Notes: a model not told the origin generated them from the sequence alone. Counted from the first letter of the stretch, positions 22,025 through 35,105 are shown. The stretch: DNA of 64,000 nt from Aralia elata (GCA_034770075.1 CM068383.1:43791222-43855221), one strand, 5' to 3'. A program made the numbers and translations.

Positions 22025-25000
22025 TGTGACACCCCCAAATCCGGGTTTCCTAACCTCGAATTCGGTGTTCACGATTCTCAACAACAAACATACTTTCTAA
22101 CTAAATGCGGAATAATAATCATACAAAGTCTATCGAAATAATAATAAAGTCTTACAACATGGTCCCAAGGTTCTTTAACCTTAACTTAGAAACATACCCT
22201 TAATTCAATAAGGGTTCACATAACCAAATAACATTTTTAGATAACTAATACATAAGCCTTATCAGGCAACTATTCTTGCACCTTCCCTTTTCCTTTGTCC
22301 CCTTTTGACGTTTCTGCCTTAGCTGAAATAAAAACCATGATATAGCAAGGGTAAGCAACTAGTTTGCTTAGCAAGTTTATACACAAGGGAGATATATCAT
22401 GAATAGAAGGAAGATTCGCTTTCAATGTTCAACGACAGTATAAAATTGTGAAGAAACATGAATTAATAGTCAACAATTGAATATTTGAATAATTGAATGA
22501 CAATTACTGAGTGGTTGGAAATAACCATAGACATTTGCCAAGGTTCTCAGCATTTAAACTGGACCTCTTAAAAAGTTTTGGTAATCAAGGGGATCAGCCT
22601 TTCATACCCCGTGATTTATGCATAAACACATAATAACCAGCATTGATATCATGCCTTAATCAAATTTATCATTTTCTCAGCCAAGAGTTCTTACCATAAC
22701 GATTTAATAAGAACAACTTTTAAAATACATTTGATTTCACAAATTTAGACATGCTTGATCTAGCTGATACAAATAGCATAGATCTATCTCATAAACAGTT
22801 CATACTTGAAAGAACTTTAACTAAATTCACAATTCAATAATAATAGAATAGGAATTCAATTGCACAAGGTGCGAATCTCAATAATCAGTATAGATGTGAA
22901 TAATCAACAATAATTATTCAATAACATTCTTAGAAAATAATAACTCGAGTTTGAGTTAGGGAACTTGTCTGTCTGCTCAGCTACAAATAATCTAGCTTTA
23001 ACTAATTGGCTTTGAAGAACCTAACATTGATAATGTCGATCTATCAATTAGTACTGCGTAGTTGTATATCGACACGCTTACTTATGTTATTTATTTAACA
23101 ATTAAGCCAATCACATAGCACACATAAGCAAATAGACTATCGTAAATCCTATAAGACACTTAATATTATCAATCCTGATAATATTTAATTCACCTCTTGG
23201 TATTATTAGTCCACTAATAACACTTTTATTCGTTTACTAATGTTATTAACATCTTAATAATATTTTAATCATCCAATAATACTTTAATCTAATATTATTA
23301 ATCTCTTAATAATATTTTAATTCTCATATCATTAATAATATTTTAATCTAATATTATTAGCCATTTTAATAATATCTTAATTATTTATTAATGCTTAAAA
23401 TAAATATTATTACCCATTCAATAATATTTCCATAAAGTTTTAATCTTAATATTTCTTTGTTTACTTAAAAATATCGAATTCTTATATTACAAATATCATA
23501 GTAATATTTTAATAAGTTATTAGGCGAATAAATAATTTATTCTAATTGTTTTACCCTTTATTAAACAACTCATTTACTACCCATAAAAGGTCATAAATAT
23601 TATTTCTCATTAAATATTACTAAAATACCCCTCAATAGTCATAATATATAATATTAGGAGTATCCAAGCTTAAAAATAACATTTTTCTTATTTATGACAT
23701 CATTTAACCATTTATTTTTTTTAACCATAACTATAACATTATTATGAAAAATAGCAAATATGTTCTAAAAATTATTATCCTCTGGATCTGGATAGTATAT
23801 GGTCCAACAATGATCCACAAATTTTTCTGGAATTTTAGAAAGTGATTTACTATTTTTAAAGTACTCAAAACCTCCGAATCTTGTTACATTTTCATAAATC
23901 AAGTTTTGCTCAGAAAATTCTGAAATTTTTAGGGTACACTCTCATAACATGCATAAACGTACTGTAAATATTTCATATGTTTTCAAGGTACACACAGTGA
24001 GAAATCTGGGTATGAATATTTAGGAGTCCTTCACGGTAAAAGCCATTACACAAAACGTACACATCGAAACGTATTCATTCTTTTTGCTACTTGTAGATAC
24101 TTCTTAAGGTACCTCTGTGATTTTTCCTAGATTTTTAACATATCCATAACTAGCCGAAACAACCTTTGGAAAAACGAGGACAACAAGCTTTTAGGGTTTT
24201 AAAGCTTTAAGTTTTATAGCTAGACTGTTTTGGAAAATAGCCCCCAAGGCTTCAAAAATTATTGGATTTGTGTTCTACCACTTGGGTTTACTAGCTAACT
24301 CATGTACCTAGCACCCCCTTTCAACGGATCACAAATCCAAGTTGTAGATCTCAAGTTATGGGTGATCCAAGTGAAGAAAAGCTAGGGTTTTTACCCTTTA
24401 AGAACATAAGTTCATTTTCTTCCTTTGAATCTCCATTCTAACACTCAAGAGGATTAGATCTATACATGAAGCATGAAGATCTAATGATTCTTGAGTCTTA
24501 GAACAAAATCTCTCAAAAACTATGAAAATAAAACAAAGTAAGAAAGAAGGAAATGGTTTAGGGTTTCACCTTGATCTTTTAGCTACTCTCCTTGATCTAC
24601 CAAAGTATGTGATGAACTTGAGATGCATGAACTATGCTAATCTCACTCTCTTTTTCTCTCTAAGCTCTTACTCTCTATACTTGGTGAATAATAAATGAAC
24701 CAACCCCTACTATCATTGGTGAGGGGTCCTATTTATAGGAAAGTAGAGACCATGGGCAAAATAGTCATTAATCATGACTAGGCAAGGGCAATTTGATCAC
24801 TTCATCAATAATAGGAAGCTTCCTAGCAACTTCCTCAAGGGTATTTTAATCATTACCCAACTTCTTTTAAGGTTAAAATAGTCTTTTTGCAAAATCTTAA
24901 TTATCCATTAGTTATTAACCATTCTTCATTGGTTATTAGACATTGGTTATTATCTTGTCATAATTACATTGTTTAAACACAATGGTTATTATCCCGCCAT

Positions 25001-25292
25001 AATTACATTGGTTATTAACCACTTGGATATACAATGGTTATTGCCCCTTCATAATTACCTTGGTTATTAACCACTCTTGGCCATTTTAGCCATTACACAC
25101 CAATTCCTACACTTGACTCACATATGGTTATTTCTTAACCATAGTTATATCATACCTGCCAACACAAGTATAGACACATCTTATACATCTCCCACCAATT
25201 AACCCAAGTTGGTTTAAATAGAACACAACGTTAACTCATTAAATTTAATTAGATTTAATTAATAAGGACGTTCAAAATTCACGGGCATTACA
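22025..25292 (-). repeat. 3' LTR of B2
   Basis: TGTGACACCCCC...GGGCATTACA. It contains the AT-rich palindrome array (23158-23430), a CT-rich stretch near 24640-24670, and TTGGTTATTA repeats at about 24900-25080. No coding sequence. Confidence 0.95.
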
Positions 25293-25305
25293 TCCCTCCC
25301 CCCTT
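25293..25305 (-). other. Polypurine tract of B2 (terminal copy)
   Basis: AAGGGGGGAGGGA on the minus strand, directly adjacent to the 3' LTR. A second copy is at 26878-26890 inside the duplication. Confidence 0.9.
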
Positions 25306-25340
25306 ATAAAAATTCCGTCCTCGGAATTGCAAAAATAGGG

Positions 25341-26442
25341 TTACTCAAATAAAAACGGATAATTCGCTTTCATTTTCTATTCGAGTTCCCACGTAGCTTC
25401 TTGGACTGCGTGATTCCTCCAGAGAACTTTGACGAAATGGATGGTCTTGTTTCTCAACTTCTGTTCCTTTCTATCGAGAATCTGGACAGGAACTTCCTCG
25501 TACGTTAAGTCCTTCTCGACTTGGATTGGTTCATAGGAGATAACGTGCTTATAGCCTGGTTTATACGGCCGCAACACTGACACATGAAATACGTTGTGAA
25601 TGTGCTCAAGTTCAGGAGGTAACGCTAGCTCGTACGCCACCTCGCCGACTCGCCTCAAAATCTCGAATGGTCCTATGAACCTAGGGCTCAATTTGCCCTT
25701 CTTCCCAAACCGGATCTTTCCTTTCCAAGGAGATACCTTCAAAAATACAAAGCTACCAACTTCAAAGTCCCGCTTCTGACGATGTAAGTCGGAATATTTC
25801 TTTTGGCGATCTTGAGCTGCTACCAGCCGGTTTCTGGTCAGCCGCACGATGTCTGTAGTCTGCTGCACCATTTCTGGTCCCAGCAATCTTCGCTCCCCAA
25901 CCTCATCCCAACACATCGGGGTTCGGCATTTCCTTCCATATAGCGCTTCGTACGGTGACATGCCGATACTGGCATGATAGCTATTATTGTAAGCAAACTC
26001 CACTAGTGGCAAATGGTCATCCCAGCTGCCTTTAAATCTATCACGACTGCCCGAAAAAGCATATCTTCTAAGGTCTGAATCGTTCGCTCGCTCGCTCTGG
26101 CCGTCGGTTTGAGGATGATACACTGTACTCAACCTCAACTGTGTCCCCATTTTTGCCTGCAGACTTTTCCAAAAATTTGACGTGAAGCGCGGATCTCGGT
26201 CAGATACAATTGATACCGGCACTCCATGTCATGACACTATCTCTTTCACATAAAGCTTTGCTAATTGCTCCAGATTGTACCGTATCTTGATTGGCAGAAA
26301 ATGAGCAGACTTGGTTAGATGATCCACAGTTACCCAGATGGCGTCTAAACCCTTATGAGTTGGTGGCAGTCTCACCACAAAGTCCATTGTGATGTGCTCC
26401 CACTTCCACTCCGGAATCTCTAGTGGTTGAAACTGTCCGCTC
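25341..26442 (-). pseudogene. pol: B2 integrase and chromodomain, duplicated copy 1
   Basis: The stretch 26222-25377 reads through the second catalytic motif SDRDPRFTS, a disturbed segment after SER caused by a 4-nt insertion and a 1-nt deletion that together restore frame, then WDDHLPLVEFAYNNSYHASIGMSPYEA and the integrase C-terminal SWKGKIRFGKKGKLSPRFIGPF. The final VQILDRKEQKLRNKT...WRNHAVQEATWELE is a chromodomain, which in chromoviruses is thought to guide integration to heterochromatin. A TAG cuts it at 25377-25379, and the remainder (KMKANYPFLFE) ends at 25341. The motif before the second Asp has a TGA (near 26226) where related elements have Arg. Confidence 0.88.
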
Positions 26443-26462
26443 ATTATCCATTGCGAAAATCC
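26443..26462. other. 20-bp filler at the junction of the duplication
   Basis: The bases ATTATCCATTGCGAAAATCC separate the end of copy 1 from the restart of the repeat. ATTATCCATT also occurs about 30 bp downstream (26490-26499), so the filler looks locally templated. Confidence 0.7.
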
Positions 26463-28022
26463 ATAGTCTTTTCGCAAAATCTTAATTATCCATTAGTTAT
26501 TAACCATTATTCATTGGTTATTAGACATTGGTTATTATCTTGTCATAATTACATTGTTTAAACACAATGGTTATTATCCCGCCATAATTACATTGGTTAT
26601 TAACCACTTGGATATACAATTGTTATTGCCCCTTCATAATTACCTTGGTTATTAACCACTCTTGGCCATTTTAGCCATTACACACCAATTCCTACACTTG
26701 ACTCACATATGGTTATTTCTTAACCATAGTTATATCATACCTGCCAACACAAGTATAGACACATCTTATACATCTCCCACCAATTAACCCAAGTTGGTTT
26801 AAATAGAACACAACGTTAACTCATTAAATTTAATTAGATTTAATTAATAAGGACGTTCAAAATTCACGGGCATTACATCCCTCCCCCCTTATAAAAATTC
26901 CGTCCTCGGAATTGCAAAAATAGGGTTACTCAAATAAAAACGGATAATTCGCTTTCATTTTCTATTCGAGTTCCCACGTAGCTTCTTCGACTGCGTGATT
27001 CCTCCAGAGAACTTTGACGAAGTGGATGGTCTTGTTTCTCAACTTCTGTTCCTTTCTATCGAGAATCTGGACAGGAACTTCCTCGTACGTTAAGTCCTTC
27101 TCGACTTGGATTGGTTCATAGGAGATAACGTGCTTATAGCCTGGTTTATACGGCCGCAACACTGACACATGAAATACGTTGTGAATGTGCTCAAGTTCAG
27201 GAGGTAACGCTAGCTCGTACGCCACCTCGCCGACTCGCCTCAAAATCTCGAATGGTCCTATGAACCTAGGGCTCAATTTGCCCTTCTTCCCAAACCGGAT
27301 CTTTCCTTTCCAAGGAGATACCTTCAAAAATACAAAGCTACCAACTTCAAAGTCCCGCTTCTGACGATGTAAGTCGGAATATTTCTTTTGGCGATCTTGA
27401 GCTGCTACCAGCCGGTTTCTGGTCAGCCGCACGATGTCTGTAGTCTGCTGCACCATTTCTGGTCCCAGCAATCTTCGCTCCCCAACCTCATCCTAACACA
27501 TCGGGGTTCGGCATTTCCTTCCATATAGCGCTTCGTACGGTGACATGCCGATACTGGCATGATAGCTATTATTGTAAGCAAACTCCACTAGTGGCAAATG
27601 GTCATCCCAGCTGCCTTTAAATCTATCACGACTGCCCGAAGCATATCTTCTAAGGTCTGAATCGTTCGCTCGCTCTGGCCGTCGGTTTGAGGATGATACA
27701 CTGTACTCAACCTCAACTGTGTCCCCATTTTTGCCTGCAGACTTTTCCAAAAATTTGACGTGAAGCGCGGATCTCGGTCAGATACAATTGATACCGGCAC
27801 TCCATGTCATGACACTATCTCTTTCACATAAAGCTTTGCTAATTGCTCCAGATTGTACCGTATCTTGATTGGCAGAAAATGAGCAGACTTGGTTAGATGA
27901 TCCACAGTTACCCAGATGGCGTCTAAACCCTTATGAGTTGGTGGCAGTCTCACCACAAAGTCCATTGTGATGTGCTCCCACTTCCACTCCGGAATCTCTA
28001 GTGGTTGAAACTGTCCGCTCGG
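26463..28022 (-). repeat. Tandem duplication, second copy (LTR end, polypurine tract, integrase)
   Basis: It repeats 24878-26442 with an offset of about 1,585 bp: about 415 bp of LTR end (26463-26877), the polypurine tract (26878-26890) and the integrase. The two copies differ by a few substitutions plus a 3-nt and a 4-nt indel. Confidence 0.92.
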
Positions 28023-28244
28023 TCGTTGGTGCTCTGCTTTAATCCGTTGGCATGTCAGACATCGGCTGATGCACTCTGCCACTTCTCGTTTCATATTCGG
28101 CCACCAAAAATTTCGCCACAAATCCTGATACATCTTTGTGCTCCCGGGATGTACTGAGTACTTCGTGCTGTGAGCTTCCTGAAGGATTTCTTCCCTCAAT
28201 TCCAGATCCAATGGTACCCAGACTCTCCCTTCAAACCTTAGCAA
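26926..28244 (-). pseudogene. pol: B2 integrase and chromodomain, copy 2 (with zinc-binding domain)
   Basis: The stretch 28244-27807 contains the HHCC domain (AHSTKYSVHPG, FWWPNMKREVAECISRCLTC) and ITMDFVVRLP with the first Asp. A TGA replaces the Arg codon before HGVPVS. The stretch 27800-27588 carries SDRDPRF and YHPQTDGQSER, then a 1-nt deletion. A TAG at 27493-27495 replaces the Trp seen in copy 1. The stretch 27471-26962 gives the integrase C-terminus and the chromodomain up to WELE, again stopped by TAG. This copy is continuous with RNase H and is the original part of the polyprotein. Confidence 0.9.
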
Positions 28245-28289
28245 CCCAGTGCTATCAATCTTATACTTAAGCTCCTCGCCTTCGGCAAT

Positions 28290-29006
28290 TCATTTCTTTA
28301 TTGAATCACAATCCTCGTCCTTTTCTTGAGCCTCCTTAATTTGATCCAATAGGGTCGGGCTCGCTGTCACTGTAAACAATTTCCCGTCCGTCTCCATCGG
28401 ATACTTAACCACCAATTCCAGACGTTCGAACTCCTTTATCAACTCTGCCTGAGTTATGAGCCTCATTAATTTCTCTCTGCCTTTCCTACTCAGGGCATCT
28501 GCCACTACATTTGCTTTGCCCGGATGGTACAAAATCTCACAGTCGTAATCCTTGATCAATTCTAACCATCAGCGCTGCCTCATATTCAGCTCCTTCTGAG
28601 TGAAGATATATTTCAGACTTTTGTGATCTGTATATATCTCGCACCTCTCCCCATATAAGTAGTGCCTCCAAATCTTCAAGGCGAACACTACTGCTGCTAA
28701 CTCCAGATCATGAGTCGGGTATCCCTTCTCATAGTCCTTTAGCTGACGTGAAGCGTACACAATGACCTTACCATGCTGCATTAGCACACAACCAAGACCT
28801 TTGTGTGACGCATCACTGTACACTACAAAACCTCCAGTGTCGTCCAGTAAAGCCAACACTGGTGCTTGGCTAAGTCTCTTCTTCAGTTCCATGAAACTTT
28901 CCTCGCACTTCTCCGTCCAGACGAACTTTACCATCTTTCTGGTTAGATTGGTCAACGGTGATGCTATCTTCGAAAAATCCTGGATGAATCTCCGATAGTA
29001 TCCCAC
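28290..29006 (-). pseudogene. pol: B2 RNase H
   Basis: The stretch 29006-28569 has YYRRFIQDFSKIA (connection), FVVYSDASHKG, HDLELAAVVFALK and YTDHKSLKYIF, the three acidic motifs of RNase H. A TGA after RQR splits it from 28559-28290 (IKDYDCEILYHPGKANVVADALSRK). Catalytic residues are intact. Confidence 0.9.
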
Positions 29007-29045
29007 TAACCCTAGGAAACTCCTGATCTCCGTCGGCGTCTTCGG

Positions 29046-29640
29046 CTACTCCCAGTTGATAATGGCTTCCACCTTTGCTGGGTCTACCGAAACGCCATTC
29101 CTGTCAATGACGTGTCCTAGAAACTGCACCCTTTGCAACCAAAATTCACACTTCGAAAACTTCGCGTACAACTTCTCCCTTATTAATGCCTCCAAAGCAA
29201 TCCTTAAATGTTCAACATGTTCTTCCTCTGTCACTGAATACACCAAGATGGCATCGATGAATACTACCACGAACTTGTTTAAGTATTGCTTCAACACCCT
29301 GTTCATCATATCCATGAATGTTGCTGGCGCATTTGTCAGCCCAAACGACATCATCAAAAACTCAAAGTGCCCATATCGAGTTTTGAATGCTGTCTTTGGA
29401 ATATCCTCCCGCCTCACCTTTAGTCGGTGATATCCCGTTCTCAATTCAATCTTTGAAAAGTATTTTGCTCCCTTCAATTGATCAAACAAATCATCAATTA
29501 TGGGCAGTGGATACTTGTTCTTAATCGTAACCTTGTTTAATTCCCTGTAGTCGATACTGAGCCTTAACGATCCATCCTTCTTCTTTATGAACAGAACTGG
29601 CGCTCCCCACGGAGATACACTCGGACGAATATACCCTTCT
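29046..29640 (-). pseudogene. pol: B2 reverse transcriptase with mutated active site
   Basis: It begins at about 29640 with a fused start (IRPSVSPWGAPVLFIKKKDGS in the reading frame), then IDYRELNKVTIKNKY, FSKIELRTGYHRL (the first catalytic Asp is Glu), MSFGLTNAP and FIDAILVYS, where the second Asp of the FIDD box is Ala. It ends at a TAG after INWE at 29046. The N-terminal part of RT and the protease are missing. Two of the three metal-binding acids are altered, so this RT cannot be active. Confidence 0.9.
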
Positions 29641-30444
29641 TAACCTCTCCTCCAGACTTATTGCCTCCGCAAGATTGGCTATCGATCCCTTTCCATTTAT
29701 TCAGGTTACTTCCCCCACGGCTACCTTCCTTGTGACCATCATGGCTTTTCTGATCTTGGTTGTGCTTTATCAACGCTTTATTTCCTCCTCGGCAACGATT
29801 ACTTCCTTAAGTAACGTAGGAAATGTGTTGATCTGCAAAACCACAACCTTACTATATGCCTAGGGCTTCAACCCTTGTTCAAATCTCTTCGCTCGCCTAG
29901 CTCCGGTGTCCACTTAGTGTGGAGCAAACCTAGCTAGTTCGTTAAACTTCGTTGCGTACTCTGCTACCGACATATCATCTTGCTTTAGTTCCAAGAACTT
30001 TATCTCCATACTTACCTGCGTGCTTTCTAGAAAGTAATTTTTCGAAAAACAGCTCCTTAAAACGAGTCCACGCAGTTGTGCCTTCTCCAGCTCGGCTTCT
30101 ATTCGCCTTCCACCAGTAATTTGACTCACCCTTCCTCATGAAAGTGGCAAATGAAGTCTTTTGTTCCTCGGTCACTCTTGCGACCTTGAAAACTTTCTCC
30201 ATTTCTTCTACCCATGTCTGGGCTTCACTCGGATCCGTATTCCCACGAAACTCCGGTGGTCCTAGTAATTTGAAACCCGTAAAGTTCGTCATGTGACTTC
30301 ATAGCCGAACAACCGCAATGGCTGGTCTGCCTTGCATCGTTTCCTTTAACAAGTTTGCAAGGTCCTCTTGGGGTCAGTCTGACCCTCCTCGTTATTCAAT
30401 GACTCTTCCACCCTCGTGTATCGGGGTTGTCTCCTTGACGGCAT
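29641..30444 (-). pseudogene. gag: B2 gag (internally deleted at its 3' end)
   Basis: The ATG at 30444 starts MPSRRQPRYTRVEESL. The gag domain follows in 30292-29975 (GPPEFRGNTDPSEAQTWVEEMEKVF, SNYWWKANRSR) and, after a frameshift, in 30129-29914 (MEIKFLELKQDDMSVAEYATKFNELARFAPH). The C-terminal linker (NKSGGEVKKG) is fused at about 29640 to the RT. The junction lies in AAGAAG, which related elements carry at both ends of the missing segment. The zinc knuckles are gone. Confidence 0.88.
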
Positions 30445-31816
30445 TGTTTGTTCTAAACAAAACCATACATATATCCTTCTTGTTTTACACATCGTGCAAA
30501 ATTCTACTGATGTTATCATTTAAGAGTCAAAGCACAAATCGATCACAATCAATCATGTAATAATAATACCATATTTATACTCATACACCCCTTAGTGTGT
30601 CAAACACTTATAATTCTGGCATATTCCTATAAATGTTAACTATCCCATTAAGACACAAAAGATGGGATTAATAAGAAATGCATTCCCCTAGATCTGAAAA
30701 GCGGGGATGTATCATCATTATATCACCTCAAGGCACCTTTAATAAATACTAATAAGCTCATCTTAGTACCTCGTACTACTTACATGATATAGCATTCCTA
30801 ATATCCACTTATCCCTCTGTTACTAACAACAAGACGGGATTCACATAACTACTCCACAACTTACATAAAGTTGGGACTTACAACAGATATACTGCTAGCT
30901 GTACAAAAACTGAGATTCACATTTCTTACATGCATAGATATACTAGTACATATACATTGACCACTATTCTTCATTCATTACGACTCACAAAGGTCTTATA
31001 ACTCTTAGACTTAACCTTTCTGTCTTTCATTTCCTCTATCTATTCCTTATATCGGGCTCCAATTGATCCTCCTTAGGGATTTCCATTATCTCATCATTCA
31101 GTTCCATCTCTAAATACTTTTTCCATATCAGACACTAAATCTACCCTTGATTCATTTCTTATAATCTCTCTGTTGTCTCTCCTTTCTAATCATCAAAACA
31201 ATCTAAATTGCCATCAATCATCTCTTAATTTTTTTTTTGCATATACATCATTCATCTTAATACTCTCAACTTTTGCTTAAACACTCTATATGAGTTCATT
31301 ACCTTTGTCTCACCTGGCATTCCACCATAAAGCTTAATAACTTAACTAACACTTCAAAATATCGATATATTCATTATTTATCGAATCAATCATTTCCTTC
31401 TTGCAAACCTTAACCCAACAGATTCTAAGGTACCCTATTTTCATCACAAAGAAACTCCATACCACATCACTCCAATATCTTATCTAATGAATAGCCACAA
31501 AAATTGATCAATAGCCACAAAATTGATCAATAGCATTAAATGATTAATCTAATTACCTCGAATATCTATAACTCTAGTTTACAATAGATCGTCCATACTT
31601 AATGGTCTTCACTTTACTATATTATCTCATCAATACACATTCCTCAAATTATCCACAAGCTTAATAACACCAACGTATGATCCAAATCCTCAATTTTAAG
31701 ATCATAATAAATTTCTACCCAAAAATAACTCTATATGAGTTCTATCCCCTTCTATTCCTCTACATTCTCTCAGGTTATAGCCTAAGGACTCTTTCTCCTA
31801 AGGGTTATAACTTGTA
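30445..31816 (-). other. B2 5' leader, no intact ORF
   Basis: AT-rich, 1.4 kb between primer binding site and gag, where elements A and B1 carry an acidic coiled-coil ORF. On the minus strand near 31120-31040 a short acidic run (MELNDEIMEIPKEDQLEPD) may be a remnant of that ORF, but stops surround it. There is a small direct repeat (ATAGCCACAAA) at 31493-31530. Confidence 0.55.
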
Positions 31817-31828
31817 GCTTTGATACCA
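31817..31828 (-). promoter_or_regulatory. Primer binding site of B2
   Basis: TGGTATCAAAGC on the minus strand, 3 nt from the 5' LTR; iMet type with one change from TGGTATCAGAGC. Confidence 0.88.
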
Positions 31829-31831
31829 ACC

Positions 31832-34800
31832 TGTGACACCCCCAAATACGGGTTTCCTAACCTCGAATTCGGTGTTCACGATTCTCAACAACAAACATAC
31901 TTTCTAACTAAATGCGGAATAATAATCATACAAAGTCTATCGAAATAATAATAAGGTCTTACAAAATGGTCCCAAGGTTCTTTAACCTTAACTTAGAAAC
32001 ATACCCTTAATACAATAAGAGTTCACATAACCAAATAACATTTTTAGATAACTAATACATAAGCCTTATCAGGCAACTATTCTTGCACCTTCCCTTTTCC
32101 TTTGTCCCCTTTTGACGTTTCTGCCTTAGCTGAAATAAAAATCATGATATAGCAAGGGTAAACAACTAGTTTGCTTAGCAAGTTTATACACAAGGGAGAT
32201 ATATCATGAATAGAAGGAAGATTCGCTTTCAATGTTCAACGACAGTATAAAATTGTGAAGAAACATGAATTAATAGTCAACAATTGAATATTTGAATAAT
32301 TGAATGACAATTACTAAGTGGTTGGAAATAACCATAGACATTTGCCAAGGTTCTCAACATTTAAACTGGACCTCTTAAAAAGTTTTGGTAATCAAGGGGA
32401 TCAGCCTTTCATACCCCGTGATTTATGCATAAACACTTAATAACCAGCATTGATATCATGCCTTAATCAAATTTATCCTTTTCTCAGCCAAGAGTTCTTA
32501 CCATAACGATTTAATAAGAACAACTTTTAAAATACATTTGATTTCACAAATTTAGACATGCTTGATCTAGCTGATACAAATAGCATAGATCTATCTCATA
32601 AACAGTTCATGCTTGAAAGAACTTTAAGTAAATTCACAATTCAATAATAATAGAATAGGAATTCAATTGCACAAGGTGCGAATCTCAATAATCAGTATAG
32701 ATGTGAATAATCAACAATAATTATTCACTAACATGCTTCGAAAATAATAACTCGAGTTTGAGTTAGAGAACTTGTCTGTCTGCTCAGCTACAAATAATCT
32801 AGCTTTAACTAATTGGCTTTGAAGAACCTAACATTGATAATGTCGATCTATCAATTAGTACTGCATAGTTGTATATCGACACGCTTACTTATGCTATTTA
32901 TTTAACAATTAAGCCAATCACATAGCACACATAAGCAAATAGACTATCGTAAATCCTATAAGACATTTAATATTATCAATCCTGATAATATTTAATTCAC
33001 CTCTTGGTATTATTAGTCCACTAATAACACTTTTATTCGTTTACTAATGTTATTAACATCTTAATAATATTTTAATCATCCAATAATACTTTAATCTAAT
33101 ATTATTAATCTCTTAATAATATTTTAATTCTCATATCATTAATAATATTTTAATCTAATATTATTAGCCATTTTAATAATATCTTAATCATTTATTAATG
33201 CTTAAAATAAATATTATTACCCATTCAATAATATTTCCATAAAGTTTTAATCTTAATATTTCTTTGTTTACTTAAAAATATCGAATTCTTATATTACAAA
33301 TATCATAGTAATATTTTAATAAGTTATTAGGCGAATAAATAATTTATTCTAATTGTTTTACCCTTTATTAAACAACTCATTTACTACCCATAAAAGGTCA
33401 TAAATATTATTTCTCATTAAATATTACTAAAATACCCCTCAATAGTCATAATATATAATATTAGGAGTATCCAAGCTTAAAAATCACATTTTTCTTATTT
33501 ATGACATCATTTAACCATTTATTTTTTTTAACCATAACTATAACATTATTATGAAAAATAGCAAATATGTTCTAAAAATTATTATCCTCTGGATCTGGAT
33601 AGTATATGGTCCAACAATGATCCACAAATTTTTCTAGAATTTTAGAAAGTGATTTACTATTTTTAAAGTACTCAAAACCTCCGAATCTTGTTACATTTTC
33701 ATAAATCAAGTTTTGCTCAGAAAATTCTGAAATTTTCAGGGTACACTCTCATAACATGCATAAATATACTGTAAACATTTCATATGTTTTCAAGGTACAT
33801 ACAGTGAGAAATCTGAGTATGAATATTTAGGAGTCCTTCACGGTAAAAGCCATTACACAAAACGTACACATCAAAACGTATTCATTCTTTTTGCTACTTG
33901 TAGATACTTCTTAAGGTACCTCTGTGATTTTTTCTAGATTTTTAACAGATCCATAACTGGCCGAAACAACCTTTGGAAAAACGAGGACAACAAGCTTTTA
34001 GGGTTTTAAAGCTTTAAGTTTTATAGCTGGACTGTTTTGGGAAAATAGCCCCCAAGGCTTCAAAAATTATTGGATTTGTGTTCTACCACTTGGGTTTACT
34101 AGCTAACTCATGTACCTAGCACCCCCTTTCAACGGATCACAAATCCAAGTTGTAGATCTCAAGTTATGGGTGATCCTAGTGAAGAAAAGCTAAGGTTTTA
34201 ACCCTTTAAGAACATAAGTTCATTTTCTTCCTTTGAATCTCCATTCTAACACTCAAGAGGATTAGATCTATACATGAAGCATGAAGATCTAATGATTCTT
34301 GAGTCCTAGAACAAAATCTCTCAAAAACTATGAAAATAAAACAACGTAAGAAAGAAGGAAATGGTTTAGGGTTTCACCTTGATCTTTTAGCTACTCTCCT
34401 TGATCTACCAAAGTATGTGATGAACTTGAGATGCATGAACTATGCTAATCTCACTCTCTTTTTCTCTCTAAGCTCTTACTCTCTATACTTGGTGAATAAT
34501 AAATGAACCAACCCCTACTATCATTGGTGAGGGGTCCTATTTATAGGAAAGTAGAGACCATGGGCAAAATAGTCATTAATCATGACTAGGCAAGGGCAAT
34601 TTGATCACTTCATCAATAATAGGAAGCTTCCTAGCAACTTCCTCAAGGGTATTTTAATCATTACCCAACTTCTTTTAAGGTTAAAATAGTCTTTTTGCAA
34701 AATCTTAATTATCCATTAGTTATTAACCATTCTTCATTGGTTATTAGACATTGGTTATTATCTTGTCATAATTACATTGTTTAAACACAATGGTTATTAT

Positions 34801-35100
34801 CCCGCCATAATTACATTGGTTATTAACCACTTGGATATACAATGGTTATTGCCCCTTCATAATTACCTTGGTTATTAACCACTCTTGGCCATTTTAGCCA
34901 TTACACACCAATTCCTACACTTGACTCACATATGGTTATTTCTTAACCATAGTTATATCATACCTGCCAACACAAGTATAGACACATCTTATACATCTCC
35001 CACCAATTAACCCAAGTTGGTTTAAATAGAACACAACGTTAACTCATTAAATTAAATTAGATTTAATTAATAAGGACGTTCAAAATTCACGGGCATTACA
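31832..35100 (-). repeat. 5' LTR of B2
   Basis: Nearly identical to 22025-25292. It ends GGGCATTACA and is followed by TCAAT. A transcript would run on the minus strand from this LTR into gag. Confidence 0.95.
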
Positions 35101-35105
35101 TCAAT

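Larger units (their letters stand above)
22025..35100 (-). mobile_element. Element B2: complete-ended Tekay/Del-type chromovirus (13,076 bp)
   Basis: LTRs 22025-25292 and 31832-35100 are about 3.27 kb each and nearly identical by eye. They are flanked by the 5-bp duplication TCAAT (22020-22024 and 35101-35105). The internal region has primer binding site, gag, RT, RNase H, integrase with chromodomain, and polypurine tract, on the minus strand. The internal region is defective: zinc knuckles and protease are deleted, the RT active site is mutated, and a segment spanning the LTR end, polypurine tract and integrase is tandemly duplicated. Despite that, the LTR similarity points to a fairly recent insertion, so it was probably mobilised by proteins from another copy (inference). 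Confidence 0.95.

Noticed and set aside
29675..29863. Plus-strand ORF with hydrophobic translation
   Set aside because: Antisense to the gag linker of B2.
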